Below, piece after piece: positions 53,422-61,510 of a DNA stretch of 61,510 nt. The translations under genes were made by a program, and so were the position numbers. The stretch comes from Bacteroidota bacterium (lineage in GTDB: Bacteria > Bacteroidota > Ignavibacteria > Kryptoniales > JAKASW01): positions 1 to 61,510 of the forward strand of contig JAJYIT010000026.1 of the NCBI GenBank assembly GCA_021789975.1, in the 5' to 3' direction. Each line of letters begins with the position of its first letter. The first letter of the stretch is position 1. The notes beneath the pieces were generated by a model. The model was not told the origin of the DNA and searched no databases. It saw only the letters and a list, made by a program, of their open reading frames with translations.

Positions 53422-54620
53422 TTATGTAATCTCTCCGAAACGTTCCGGTTATTGAGCGCGGCACCGGCTGACACAAAATCTCTGGCAGCGCTATCAGCTT
53501 CAAAGATTTCTTCAATACCCGGCGAGCTTGTGGACGGGATTGAATTAAGCGCCTCATCAACTATTTCTGCAATATCGGTGAACCTGATCTTCCGTTGCAG
53601 GAAAAGCTCGACCGCTTCCTCGTTGGCCGCGTTAAGAATAGCCGGCGCTGTCCCACCGGAACGCAGTGCTTCATAAGCCGACTTAATCAGGGTGAACCTG
53701 TCAAAGTCCGGCGGCATAAAAGTAAGCTGGTTCACCTTGGCGAAGTCGACTCTCTTGTACGCCGATCCGACTCTCTCAGGATACGTTAATGCATACTGGA
53801 TAGGAATCTTCATATCCGGCACTCCAAGCTGCGCCTTAATCGAGCCGTCGACAAATTCGACCATTGAGTGTATGATCGATTGTGGATGTATCACCACTTC
53901 AATCCTATCCGGCGGTAGATCAAATAGGTGGTGGGCTTCGATCACTTCAAGGCCTTTGTTCATTAGAGTTGCTGAATCTATGGTGATCTTCCGACCCATC
54001 CGCCAGTTCGGATGATTCAGAGCCTCTTCGACCGTGACATTCTCCAATTCGGATTTTTCCTTGTGAAGAAACGGTCCTCCCGAAGCGGTAAGTATCAACT
54101 TTGATATCGATTTTTTTTCTTCACCCGCAAAACATTGCAGGATCGCGCTGTGTTCGCTGTCGATCGGAAGAAGCGTTGCATGATGCTCCCTCGCAGTGCG
54201 CTTAACGATTTCACCCGCCACTACAAGAGTTTCTTTGTTCGCAAGCGCGACTGTCTTCCCAGCTTTGAGTGCTTCGAGAGTAGGACGGAGCCCTACGAAA
54301 CCGACCAGGGAGCTAATCAGAACGTCAAAGTCTCCCGCCGACATAACCTCCATCAAACCGGTTTCACCCGAATATACCTTCAACTTCTCTCCGTTCAGGT
54401 AAGACCGGAAGAGCGACGCCTTTTCTTCATCGATTATCACTACACCGGTCGGGCTGTATTTCTTCACCTGCTGGTAGAGGAGATCAACGTTCTTGTTCGT
54501 TACCAGGTAGGCAATATTGTAATCCGTGCCATGCTCGTTCATGCTGGTAACTACATCGAGACTGCTCCTACCAATCGATCCGGTGGAACCGAGTATTGCG
54601 ATCCTTCTTGATTTGGTCAT
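53418..54620 (-). CDS. dxr: 1-deoxy-D-xylulose 5-phosphate reductoisomerase
   Basis: A 400-residue NADPH enzyme making 2-C-methyl-D-erythritol 4-phosphate, the committed MEP-pathway step. Features: nucleotide motif ILGSTGSIGRSSLDVV at the N-terminus, LANKETLVVAGEIV, PIDSEHSAILQCF, LTASGGPF, NHPNWRMGRKITIDSATLMNKGLEVIEAH (metal and substrate site), VVIHPQSIIHSMVEFVDGS and ILNAANEEAVELFL. ATG 54620 starts two residues before the nucleotide motif region; the 21-codon upstream extension is not conserved. The MEP route here supplies the type 2 isomerase and prenyl synthase at 41410-43490. Confidence 0.97.
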   Translation of the reverse strand: MTKSRRIAILGSTGSIGRSSLDVVTSMNEHGTDYNIAYLVTNKNVDLLYQQVKKYSPTGVVIIDEEKASLFRSYLNGEKLKVYSGETGLMEVMSAGDFDVLISSLVGFVGLRPTLEALKAGKTVALANKETLVVAGEIVKRTAREHHATLLPIDSEHSAILQCFAGEEKKSISKLILTASGGPFLHKEKSELENVTVEEALNHPNWRMGRKITIDSATLMNKGLEVIEAHHLFDLPPDRIEVVIHPQSIIHSMVEFVDGSIKAQLGVPDMKIPIQYALTYPERVGSAYKRVDFAKVNQLTFMPPDFDRFTLIKSAYEALRSGGTAPAILNAANEEAVELFLQRKIRFTDIAEIVDEALNSIPSTSSPGIEEIFEADSAARDFVSAGAALNNRNVSERLHK

Positions 54621-54824
54621 TGAATTGCCTGGACCCAATTTAACCAAGGCATTTTCGTGAAGCAAGGACGGGACGGGCTGCAAGTAATAGGCCCGATGGA
54701 TGTCGAGGTTCGATTCACTCTGCAGGCTTCACGAAGAAACAAACTTGTCATGGAACTAGATCGAAATCACTCCGTGTTGAGCTGTGGGATTCTTCACGCC
54801 ATTAACGGAGGAAAGGCAACCACT

Positions 54825-55463
54825 ATGCATAAGATTCCACTGACTGTGACTCTGATCGTCCTTTCCACATTGCTGGCGGGCCGCGCTACTGACGGGCAGT
54901 TCCGACTCGATCCGACCGGAGGAGACAGTATTTGGTACTCTGGCACTCAGTACGAGATCAGGACAAAAAATGGGATTACCGCCTACGCGGCATTCAAGTA
55001 CAAATGGAACGGCACGCTGACATTCTACGTCGCGATTGAAAACATGGGGCCGGATACTGCACTGGTTGCACCCGAATGTTTTTACACTCGCGATACTTAC
55101 TACCGAATTAACGTGAAGCGCGAAAGTGAAGACTTCCAACCACCCTTTTGCGAGAAGGACACGACAGATGCATCTGACACGTTTTACACATCCAATCCCG
55201 ATAGATACATTGACGAGTTTTGAACTTCAAGAAATGAGACAGGTTACAGTTCAAGCATTAGCAAACCCGGCGGCGGAAGGGACTATTGGTTGAACGTGGT
55301 TCTCCGTAAGACCACGCTCCTTCCGAAAACCGCAGTCGCCGGAAAGGTCTATTTCCGGTCCGTAGAAGATCTCCACTCCATAAGGCTCGTGCTGCCGGTC
55401 GGCTCGACTAACAACACTTTTGAGTTCAAGAGAAAGGGACGGCCGCGATCTGACATCGATTAG
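54825..55463 (+). pseudogene. exported protein gene interrupted by one in-frame TGA
   Basis: ATG 54825 (GGAGGAAAGG upstream) begins a signal peptide (IPLTVTLIVLSTLLAGRATDG) and a beta-rich body (TAYAAFKYKWNGTLTFYVAIENMGPDTALV). The frame meets TGA at 55221-55223. It then continues open in the same frame for 79 more codons of good protein-like sequence (SISKPGGGRDYWLNVVLRK, GKVYFRSVEDLHSIRLVLP, NTFEFKRKGRPRSDID) to TAG at 55461. Without the TGA it would be 212 residues. The family is not recognised. A fresh nonsense mutation, a sequencing error or (less likely) recoding would explain it. It is the first gene of a plus-strand run divergent from dxr. Confidence 0.65.
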
Positions 55464-55520
55464 GCATCGATCAAACGTTCATTGAAACAATCTGAAGTTT
55501 TTTGGTAATTTGTTTGTCAG

Positions 55521-56237
55521 ATGAGCATTGAATCGAATGAGCGGTACAGTGTAGCAAAAAGGTTGGTAGCGGTCACACTTTATGCAGTTGCTATGGGCTA
55601 CGTAGAGTCGGCGGTGGTGATATATATAAGAGAAATGGCATTTCCCGATGCGAACCGGGTTTTCCCGCTTGTTTATCTTGATCCTAGGATCGGGTTGGTG
55701 GAATTAGGGAGAGAAGCAGCGACTATTATCATGCTCATCTCGGTGGGATATATTGCCGGGAAGGACAGATTCCAGAAATGGTTGTTCTTCGTTTACGCAT
55801 TTGCCATATGGGATATTTTCTACTACATAGTTTTGAAACTGGTTGTGGGATGGCCGGCGTCGATTCTAAGTTATGACGTCCTCTTTCTTATCCCTGTCAT
55901 CTGGATTGGACCTGTCCTGACTCCGGTGTTGATATCATTGCTCTTGACGATCGGTTCTGCATTTCTTCTTGTTCAGTCCGACAAATCTGACCGGGTTCAA
56001 ATAAGTCGAAACTACCTGCTGATTTTTGTCGTCGGATGTGGAATCGTTTTTTTCTCGTTTACTCAAAGTAGCTTTCATGTCTTGTTGTCGCAGGGCCCAA
56101 AAGGTCTTGATGGATATACACCCCAGTCGTTTGATTGGGTTGCTTTCTTGATCGGGTATTTTACAATGTGTTTTGCAGTGACCAGAATGATCCTGGATTC
56201 ACAACACAGGGTAAGAATGGCTTCCTTTGACTTGTAA
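55521..56237 (+). CDS. integral membrane protein of unknown function
   Basis: A 238-residue protein with about six to seven hydrophobic segments (LVAVTLYAVAMGYVESAVVIYI, EAATIIMLISVGYIAG, WLFFVYAFAIWDIFYYIVLKLVVGW, VLFLIPVIWIGPVLTPVLISLLL, YLLIFVVGCGIVFFSF, FDWVAFLIGYFTMCFAV). A conserved-looking MGYVESAVV...YIRE start and a FAIWDIFYYI core suggest a real family, but I cannot name it. It lies between a broken exported-protein gene and the mutase gene, 189 bases before the latter. No transport or enzyme motif is visible. Confidence 0.75.
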   Translation: MSIESNERYSVAKRLVAVTLYAVAMGYVESAVVIYIREMAFPDANRVFPLVYLDPRIGLVELGREAATIIMLISVGYIAGKDRFQKWLFFVYAFAIWDIFYYIVLKLVVGWPASILSYDVLFLIPVIWIGPVLTPVLISLLLTIGSAFLLVQSDKSDRVQISRNYLLIFVVGCGIVFFSFTQSSFHVLLSQGPKGLDGYTPQSFDWVAFLIGYFTMCFAVTRMILDSQHRVRMASFDL

Positions 56238-56377
56238 GAAGCTCGTCCGGAAAACGACAATCAACCTCCTGAGAGGAATAAGGATCGAATCGCAGCGTCG
56301 TTCAATATCTTCCAGGGGCGCTATTGATTTCGGTTACAATCGGATTGAAGTGGACCCGTATTTTACTCGATAAGGTT

Positions 56378-56393
56378 CCTACGGAATCGTAGG
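56378..56393 (+). other. small hairpin in the mutase leader
   Basis: CCTACG (56378-56383) and CGTAGG (56388-56393) form a perfect 6-bp stem with a GAAT loop, 33 bases before the mutase ATG and just upstream of its strong AGGAGGTGA ribosome site. The 189-base leader otherwise shows no riboswitch core that I can recognise. Confidence 0.35.
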
Positions 56394-56426
56394 CGACGAT
56401 GGGATCAGAACAAAGGAGGTGAGATA

Positions 56427-58112
56427 ATGAAAGAATTGTCTGTCAAAAGTTCAGGCGAAAGTCTCGAATCGCTCAAAAGGCAGAAGGCAGACTGGCTTAA
56501 GAGGACGGAAGCTCAAGAAGCTCGTTCCACCAAGTTTACCACGGTCAGCGGCGAGCCTATCGAGATGCTCTACACTCCAGATGACATAGAAGCTCTGAAT
56601 TACAAAGAAGACATCGGTAACCCTGGAGAATTTCCATATACGCGCGGAATTCACGAAAGCATGTATCGCGGTAAGTTATGGACCATGCGCCAGTTCGCAG
56701 GTTTTGGGACACCGGAAGATTCAAACAAACGTTTTCATTACCTTCTCGACAACGGACAGACGGGACTCAGCGTCGCGTTTGATCTTCCCACTCTGATGGG
56801 AAGAGATCCGGACGATCCGCTTTCTGAAGGTGAAGTAGGCGTGTGCGGCGTCTCGGTGAGTTCTCTGGCCGATATGGAAATACTCTTCGACAAGATTCCG
56901 CTTGACAAGGTCTCGACATCGATGACAATTAACGCTCCTGCCGCGATGTTGCTGGCATTCTATATCGTGGTTGCAGAAAAGCAAGGAGTGAAAGCCGATC
57001 AGCTCAGAGGAACAATACAAAACGATATTTTGAAGGAATACATAGCACAGAAGGAATGGATATATCCTCCGAAACCCTCCATGAGAATCATAACCGACAT
57101 GTTCGGGTACGCGGTCAAGGAAATGCCGAAATGGAATCCGATTTCAGTAAGCGGATACCACATACGCGAGGCGGGATCCACGGCGGCACAGGAGCTTGCC
57201 TTCACGCTTGCAGACGGATTCGCATACGTTGAGGCCGGAATAGCCGCCGGACTCGATATCGATGATTTTGTCCCTCAAATCTCCTTCTTCTTCAACTCTC
57301 ATGTCGATTTCTTCGAAGAGATCGCGAAGTATAGGGCAGCACGTCGTATCTGGGCAAGAAGAATGCGCGACAAATATGGCGCAAGAAATCCAAGAACCTG
57401 GAAGCTACGGTATCATACTCAAACGGCAGGATGTTCACTTACAGCCCAGCAACCTGAGAATAACATAATACGAACGACTCTTCAGGCCTTGGCGGCAGTG
57501 CTTGGCGGCACACAATCGCTGCACACCAATTCCATGGATGAAACTCTCGCGCTTCCGAGCGAGAAGGCCGTCACTATAGCGCTTCGGACACAGCAAATTT
57601 TAGCTCACGAGACGGGCGTTACGAATACCGTCGATCCTCTCGCCGGGAGTTACTTTGTGGAAAGTCTGACGAACAAGTTGGAAGAAGAAGCTGAACAATA
57701 CTTTGACAGAATTGATTCTCTTGGCGGAGTGATTCCGGCGATTGAAATCGGATTCTTCCAGCGGGAGATTGCGGATGCCGCGTATAGATATCAACGCGAA
57801 CTCGACCAGAGAGAGAAGATAATCGTGGGAGTAAATGCTTACGTTCAGGAGAATGAGAAGCTGGAAATTCCGATACTTGAGATACCCAAGGAAGTCGAAT
57901 TGAAGCAACGCAAGCGGATAGCAGAAGTCAAGGCAAACCGAAGCACTGAAGCTACGGATAGTGCCCTTTCGGAGCTACACGAGACTGCGATGAATGGGGG
58001 GAACTTGATGCCATCACTTCTGAAGGCAACAAGGGCTTATGTGACCCTTGGTGAAATGTGCGACACGCTAAAAGAAGTCTTCGGGGTTTACGACGAACCC
58101 CTCGTCTTTTGA
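56427..58112 (+). CDS. methylmalonyl-CoA mutase family protein, catalytic (alpha) subunit
   Basis: A 561-residue acyl-CoA mutase catalytic barrel: [25 protein letters not shown] near residue 70, then [159 protein letters not shown] and [13 protein letters not shown]. It converts (R)-methylmalonyl-CoA and succinyl-CoA, or a related acyl-CoA pair, using adenosylcobalamin. It stops before the roughly 130-residue B12-binding domain, so a separate small subunit, not in this window, must supply it. A very strong ribosome site (AAAGGAGGTGAGATA) precedes ATG 56427. Confidence 0.95.
   Translation: MKELSVKSSGESLESLKRQKADWLKRTEAQEARSTKFTTVSGEPIEMLYTPDDIEALNYKEDIGNPGEFPYTRGIHESMYRGKLWTMRQFAGFGTPEDSNKRFHYLLDNGQTGLSVAFDLPTLMGRDPDDPLSEGEVGVCGVSVSSLADMEILFDKIPLDKVSTSMTINAPAAMLLAFYIVVAEKQGVKADQLRGTIQNDILKEYIAQKEWIYPPKPSMRIITDMFGYAVKEMPKWNPISVSGYHIREAGSTAAQELAFTLADGFAYVEAGIAAGLDIDDFVPQISFFFNSHVDFFEEIAKYRAARRIWARRMRDKYGARNPRTWKLRYHTQTAGCSLTAQQPENNIIRTTLQALAAVLGGTQSLHTNSMDETLALPSEKAVTIALRTQQILAHETGVTNTVDPLAGSYFVESLTNKLEEEAEQYFDRIDSLGGVIPAIEIGFFQREIADAAYRYQRELDQREKIIVGVNAYVQENEKLEIPILEIPKEVELKQRKRIAEVKANRSTEATDSALSELHETAMNGGNLMPSLLKATRAYVTLGEMCDTLKEVFGVYDEPLVF
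58083..58110 (+). terminator. terminator overlapping the mutase stop codon
   Basis: GGGGTT (58083-58088) pairs with AACCCC (58096-58101) around a 7-base loop. TCGTCTTTT follows, ending at the first base of the TGA stop. The stem lies inside the last codons of the gene. Confidence 0.4.
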
Positions 58113-58333
58113 GGAGGGACGTATTGGGGAAATATCCAAATGCCCTGAGAGTCTTTACCAGTCCTGGTCTATTAGGTAATCTCGTCCGGGTTTCATCTCG
58201 CCTCGTTCTTGAGGTCTTGGCCACAGCTAACCCATCGTGATTTCGTCAGTTTTGGATGGGATTTAAACTTTTTCTTGACAAATCTTCAGGACGGGCATAT
58301 ATTGGAAGGTATTTATTAAAACAACAGAGGCTA

Positions 58334-60478
58334 ATGCACATAAGCAAAAAGTATTTACTGTTGGGCGCGGGGGCACTGGCATTTGGTTTGTTCTCATGCT
58401 CTTCGAACAGGGAGCTTGAGAAATCCTTGAGTCAGGAAGTACGAAGCGAGGGAAAGACTCAGCTTGACTCGGTGAGCTTGAAATCCTCCATCGAACAAAG
58501 TCGGCGAGCGATCGAACAGCAGACAAAGCTTTCAACTCAGTATTCGCTGGACACGCTTTTCGGAACGGATGAAGCGGTAAACACACTGATGGGACTCGCC
58601 CGTCAGTACTATTCAGATGCACTTCGCTTACAACAGCAAGGTGCACAAGATTCCTCCGCGGAGGAGTTTGAGGATGCCATCGATGTCCTGAATGATCTCA
58701 GCTACTATCCCTCCATTGAACAAGACTCTGATTTTGTTTCCTTCAGCCAGAGGATCATCAAGGATTACGAGAAGTACATTTCTACGGTCCAGAATCTTGG
58801 TCCTGGTACATCGGTCTTTGCGCTTCAGGAAAAACTTTCGCAGACTATCGACTCGATAAACGTGAGCGGCGATAGGTTCCCAAAACCGGAAGTTGTGAAA
58901 ACTACAGTGCCTCTGGTGATGAACAGATATGTCAAGCAGAATATTGAATTTTTCACCACTCGGGGCCGCTGGCATATGCAAGAGTGGATTTACAGATCAG
59001 GCTTGTACCTGCCTGAGATGAAAAGGATATTTGAAAAGGAGGGCGTACCACCGGAGGTGGCATACCTTTCCATGCCCGAAAGCGGCTTGAATCCCGAAGC
59101 ACGCTCGTGGGCAAGCGCCGTTGGGCTGTGGCAGTTTATTCGATCCACAGGAGCATTATACGGCCTACGCGCCAATTGGTGGTATGATGAAAGACGTAAT
59201 CCTATTCTGGCAACTCGCGCTGCAGCAAAGCATCTCAAAGACCTATACGGTATTTACAACAATTGGTATCTTGCCATCGCCGCCTATAATTGCGGCACTC
59301 TTTCGGTGAATAGGGCCATCAGATGGAGCCACGGTAACCGGGATTTCTGGGAGATCAAAAGATACCTTCCCCGCGAAACTCGAAACTATGTGCCCCAATA
59401 TATTGCGGTCACGTTGATCGCGATGAATCCCCAGGAGTACGGATTTGCTGACAGTGTGGCTGCACCTCCTCCTCCTTGCGACACCGTATGGATTCCTAGG
59501 AGCATCGAGCTCCGGTCATTGGCGGACGAGGCCGGCTTCAGCCTCGAGTCTCTTATGAATTTGAACCCGGAGCTGGTCCATGCCGCCACTCCACCTGATT
59601 TTCCGGGGAAGGGATATCCTCTCCTGGTACCGGTAGGCATGGGAAACGAGTTCGCAGTTGCCTACCAGAAGCTTCCAAAATCTGCAAGACTCGCGTTGGC
59701 CTTTCATAGAGTCCGAAGTGGCGAATCGTTGTATTCAATTGCAAGGATGTATCACGTTTCACTTGCTGCGCTGAGACGCTCGAACCATATATCATGGAGA
59801 GACCGGTTGATACATCCGGGCATGGTTCTGACCATACCCGTCAGCGGTTCGTTTTACGCAAGAACCAGAGGGCTAAGATATGATAGAGTGGCTTCTGACG
59901 CTCCTGCATCCCGCTCGACTTCCGGATCAATTCATGTTGTTAGAAGAGGTGAGACTCTTGGCTTGATCGCTGAAGAGTATCGAACAACCGTCCGTAGCTT
60001 GGAGCATCTGAACAACTTGCGAAGCTCGTGGATCAAGGCAGGAATGAGGCTGGTTGTTTCTTCTCGCGAGAGCAAGGCTACGCGAAACACAAGTACAAGT
60101 AAGCTACCGCCGACGACAACCAACGTAGCATTTCACCGGGTAAGACCGGGTGAGACGCTTAGCGGAATAGCTGCCAGGTACAATGTCACTGTCAGCCAGC
60201 TCAGGACTTGGAACAATCTAGCATCAAGCAGAATCAATGTTGGAGACAGGCTGAGGGTGGCTTCAGCAGCCACGGCGACCGCAGTTAGCCAGAGGGATAT
60301 CGATCCACCCGGACAGACACCCGATGCGGATTCAAGAATGATTTATCGGGTCCGCCTCGGAGATTCGCTTTGGAGCATAGCACAGAAGTTCGGCGTCACT
60401 CTTGACAAGCTCAGAGAATGGAACAATTCTGCAAGCCGTGACATCCGGCCAGGACAACGGATCGTAATCTATAATTAG
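58334..60478 (+). CDS. mltD: membrane-bound lytic murein transglycosylase, MltD-like, with LysM repeats
   Basis: A 714-residue lipoprotein: signal with lipobox LFSC (about residue 22), helical N-terminal region, then an SLT domain (about 225-390). The domain has EVAYLSMPESGLNPEARSWASAVGLWQFI with the catalytic glutamate in MPES, and AIAAYNCGTLSVNRAI. Four C-terminal LysM repeats bind peptidoglycan (FHRVRSGESLYSIARMYHVS, IHVVRRGETLGLIAEEYRTT, FHRVRPGETLSGIAARYNVT, IYRVRLGDSLWSIAQKFGVT). A weaker fifth LysM-like segment (IELRSLADEAGFSLESLMNL) precedes them. It cleaves glycan strands by lytic transglycosylation at the outer-membrane inner face. ATG 58334 gives the clean lipoprotein signal; the frame extends 26 codons upstream. 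Confidence 0.95.
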   Translation: MHISKKYLLLGAGALAFGLFSCSSNRELEKSLSQEVRSEGKTQLDSVSLKSSIEQSRRAIEQQTKLSTQYSLDTLFGTDEAVNTLMGLARQYYSDALRLQQQGAQDSSAEEFEDAIDVLNDLSYYPSIEQDSDFVSFSQRIIKDYEKYISTVQNLGPGTSVFALQEKLSQTIDSINVSGDRFPKPEVVKTTVPLVMNRYVKQNIEFFTTRGRWHMQEWIYRSGLYLPEMKRIFEKEGVPPEVAYLSMPESGLNPEARSWASAVGLWQFIRSTGALYGLRANWWYDERRNPILATRAAAKHLKDLYGIYNNWYLAIAAYNCGTLSVNRAIRWSHGNRDFWEIKRYLPRETRNYVPQYIAVTLIAMNPQEYGFADSVAAPPPPCDTVWIPRSIELRSLADEAGFSLESLMNLNPELVHAATPPDFPGKGYPLLVPVGMGNEFAVAYQKLPKSARLALAFHRVRSGESLYSIARMYHVSLAALRRSNHISWRDRLIHPGMVLTIPVSGSFYARTRGLRYDRVASDAPASRSTSGSIHVVRRGETLGLIAEEYRTTVRSLEHLNNLRSSWIKAGMRLVVSSRESKATRNTSTSKLPPTTTNVAFHRVRPGETLSGIAARYNVTVSQLRTWNNLASSRINVGDRLRVASAATATAVSQRDIDPPGQTPDADSRMIYRVRLGDSLWSIAQKFGVTLDKLREWNNSASRDIRPGQRIVIYN

Positions 60479-60613
60479 TCTGCCACAAGTTCTTGAAAAC
60501 TGATTAGCTCGGATGAAGCGGATCTATACAGTTTTCTTGGTGTCATAGTAATATCTTAGCTGTGAAATTCCGTCGTATAGGTGCAAATCTTCTGATATTA
60601 GGATCTTAACTTC

Positions 60614-61183
60614 GTGCCTGAAGTAAAGCTTACCACAGAGTCGCTTCTGGGAAAAATCGTCACTGTATTTGGAAGCAGCAAGCCAATCCCCGGGAACCCC
60701 GAATTTGCAGAAGCAGAACTTATCGGAAGGAAACTTTCAGAGGCAGGGATCTCTGTATGCACGGGGGGGTACGCCGGAATAATGGAGGCTGTCTCCAAGG
60801 GAGCTTCTCAATCGGATGTGAAGATTATCGGCGTTACCTCGGTTGCCTTCTCTCCGACTCCAAATCAATATGTCAATATTCAGGTGCACACCGAGTCACT
60901 CTACGAAAGGCTTCAGCGGCTCGTTGAGCTTGGGGACGGGTACATCGTTTTGAAAGGCGGAACCGGCACACTAGTCGAGTTTTCACTCATCTGGGAATTG
61001 ATGAACAAGACTATCATGGAAGAGAAACCGATAGTAGTGGTCGGAGATTTCTGGAAACCGGTTATTGATTTGTTGGACAAAGAGCTTGCGTTCGAAGGAC
61101 GCGAATCGTGCGCAAGATTCGTGAAGGTGGCAAAGGATACGGCTGAAGCGGCGGACATGATGATCGAGCGATTGAATAAATAG
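60614..61183 (+). CDS. LOG/SLOG-family nucleotide-processing protein
   Basis: A 189-residue Rossmann-like protein starting at GTG 60614. Features: TVFGSSKPIPGNPEFAEAELIGRKLSEAGISVCTGGYAGIMEAVSKGA, then IVLKGGTGTLVEFSLIWELM, which is the family's PGGxGTxxE motif with Lys in place of Pro. LOG proteins cleave ribose from nucleoside monophosphates (cytokinin-activating in plants); bacterial members vary and many are unassigned. The Pro-to-Lys change and the short C-terminus fit the wider SLOG/TIGR00725-like set, so the substrate is open. It stands alone, 135 bases after the transglycosylase gene. Confidence 0.85.
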   Translation: MPEVKLTTESLLGKIVTVFGSSKPIPGNPEFAEAELIGRKLSEAGISVCTGGYAGIMEAVSKGASQSDVKIIGVTSVAFSPTPNQYVNIQVHTESLYERLQRLVELGDGYIVLKGGTGTLVEFSLIWELMNKTIMEEKPIVVVGDFWKPVIDLLDKELAFEGRESCARFVKVAKDTAEAADMMIERLNK

Positions 61184-61224
61184 TGCCACGACGGACCCGG
61201 CATCTCCACGTTATTTCATGGACA

Positions 61225-61387
61225 TTATGATGTCTCCTTTTTGTATCTCTTTGACAAAGACGGTATATTTTCGCGAAGGAACTCATAAAGTTCAAGCTTC
61301 GCTTTATCATACTTACCTGTTCTCTTATTTTTATTGCGATAGAGGTTTCTTACAAGGTTGCAAGCATCTATGAGTTGTTCCGGAGGT
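61225..61387 (-). pseudogene. 3' remnant of an unidentified gene cut by an IS3-type insertion
   Basis: A minus-strand frame ends at 61225 and encodes a basic helical peptide (IDACNLVRNLYRNKNKRTGKYDKAKLELYEFL). Upstream of 61388 the frame continues only through insertion-sequence DNA, so the original 5' end appears displaced by the element. The family is not recognised. Confidence 0.4.
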
Positions 61388-61510
61388 TGTGCCCCCCGTA
61401 TCTTGGTCCATTTTGAGAGAGAAAAAGTGAGTAAATTTTCACGAACAGAATGGAGATCACGGGACATGAAGAAACGATTCACAGAGCAGCAGATCGTCTT
61501 TGCCCTCCGG
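61388..61510 (+). mobile_element. left end of an IS3-family insertion sequence
   Basis: TGTGCCCCCCGTATCTTGG at 61388 has the 5'-TG start and C-rich terminal repeat of IS3-family elements of the IS407 type. It lies 79 bases before the transposase orfA start, the usual spacing. The right end and target-site duplication lie outside the window. Confidence 0.6.
61467..61510 (+). CDS. IS3-family transposase OrfA, N-terminal fragment
   Basis: ATG 61467 begins MKKRFTEQQIVFALR and runs off the window edge. This opening matches the helix-turn-helix OrfA of IS3-family (IS407 group) elements (MKKxRFTEEQI...). GGAGATCACGGGAC precedes the start. OrfA would bind the element ends and fuse with OrfB by frameshifting. 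Confidence 0.75.

Noticed and set aside
56238-56426. Cobalamin riboswitch before the B12-dependent mutase gene
   Set aside because: The leader is only 189 bases and I could not find the conserved B12-box core; only a small 6-bp hairpin is evident.

Overview
The window reads as chromosomal sequence from a free-living bacterium of the Bacteroidota/Chlorobiota side of the FCB group, most like Ignavibacteria or Kryptonia-type lineages. The sequence evidence is: four type IX secretion (T9SS) C-terminal sorting domains carrying the NPFNPST-type signature, two of them badly decayed; many signal-peptide outer-membrane barrel proteins; an archaeal-looking UbiA prenyltransferase and short-chain prenyl synthase; a type 2 IPP isomerase; and frequent TTG starts. 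Species cannot be named from sequence alone. There is no plasmid, phage or CRISPR signature. The only mobile element is the left end of an IS3-family insertion at the right border.

Layout. 1-784: start of an unidentified minus-strand gene and a deletion-fused relic of a BrnT/BrnA-type toxin-antitoxin pair. 785-4121: carbamoyl-phosphate synthase large subunit as two adjacent genes. 4418-11896: Omp85 protein, UbiA prenyltransferase, secreted M1 aminopeptidase with HEAT repeats, and a CBM9/DUF5916 barrel protein. 12009-15252 (minus): PspC protein and an electron-transfer cluster of a diheme cytochrome c, a fused monoheme cytochrome-porin resembling Cyc2, and a cupredoxin-like protein behind a palindromic operator candidate. 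15595-18630: a 1011-residue coiled-coil response regulator built on a gapless 327-residue duplication. 18768-21272: phoB-phoR-phoU. 21361-21714: tRNA-Cys, tRNA-Gly, their promoter and a damaged partial copy of the tRNA-Cys 3' end. 21845-25530: T9SS substrates (one frameshifted) and a small barrel. 25904-28482: NarL-type two-component pair with a 7TMR-DISM kinase.

29355-35345 (plus): hemN, a PAS histidine kinase, family 4 uracil-DNA glycosylase and dnaB. 35426-43490 (minus): Crp/Fnr regulator, a peptidase-MA/TolB-propeller/Omp85-barrel chimera, ptsI-ptsH, prenyl synthase and IPP isomerase. 43918-47693: two T9SS gene relics flanking a CHASE2 nucleotide cyclase. 47721-54620 (minus): dxr-rseP, then an Ig-like exported protein, a FecR-domain protein and a large outer-membrane barrel. 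54825-61183 (plus): an exported protein gene broken by one in-frame TGA, an unknown membrane protein, methylmalonyl-CoA mutase catalytic subunit, an MltD-like transglycosylase and a LOG-family protein.

How it fits together. Dxr, the type 2 isomerase, the prenyl synthase and the UbiA enzyme give a route from the MEP pathway to prenylated lipids. Envelope biogenesis and remodelling dominate the rest. Two regions look least described: the coiled-coil response regulator, and the exported module (Ig-like, FecR, barrel) lying upstream of a CHASE2 cyclase.
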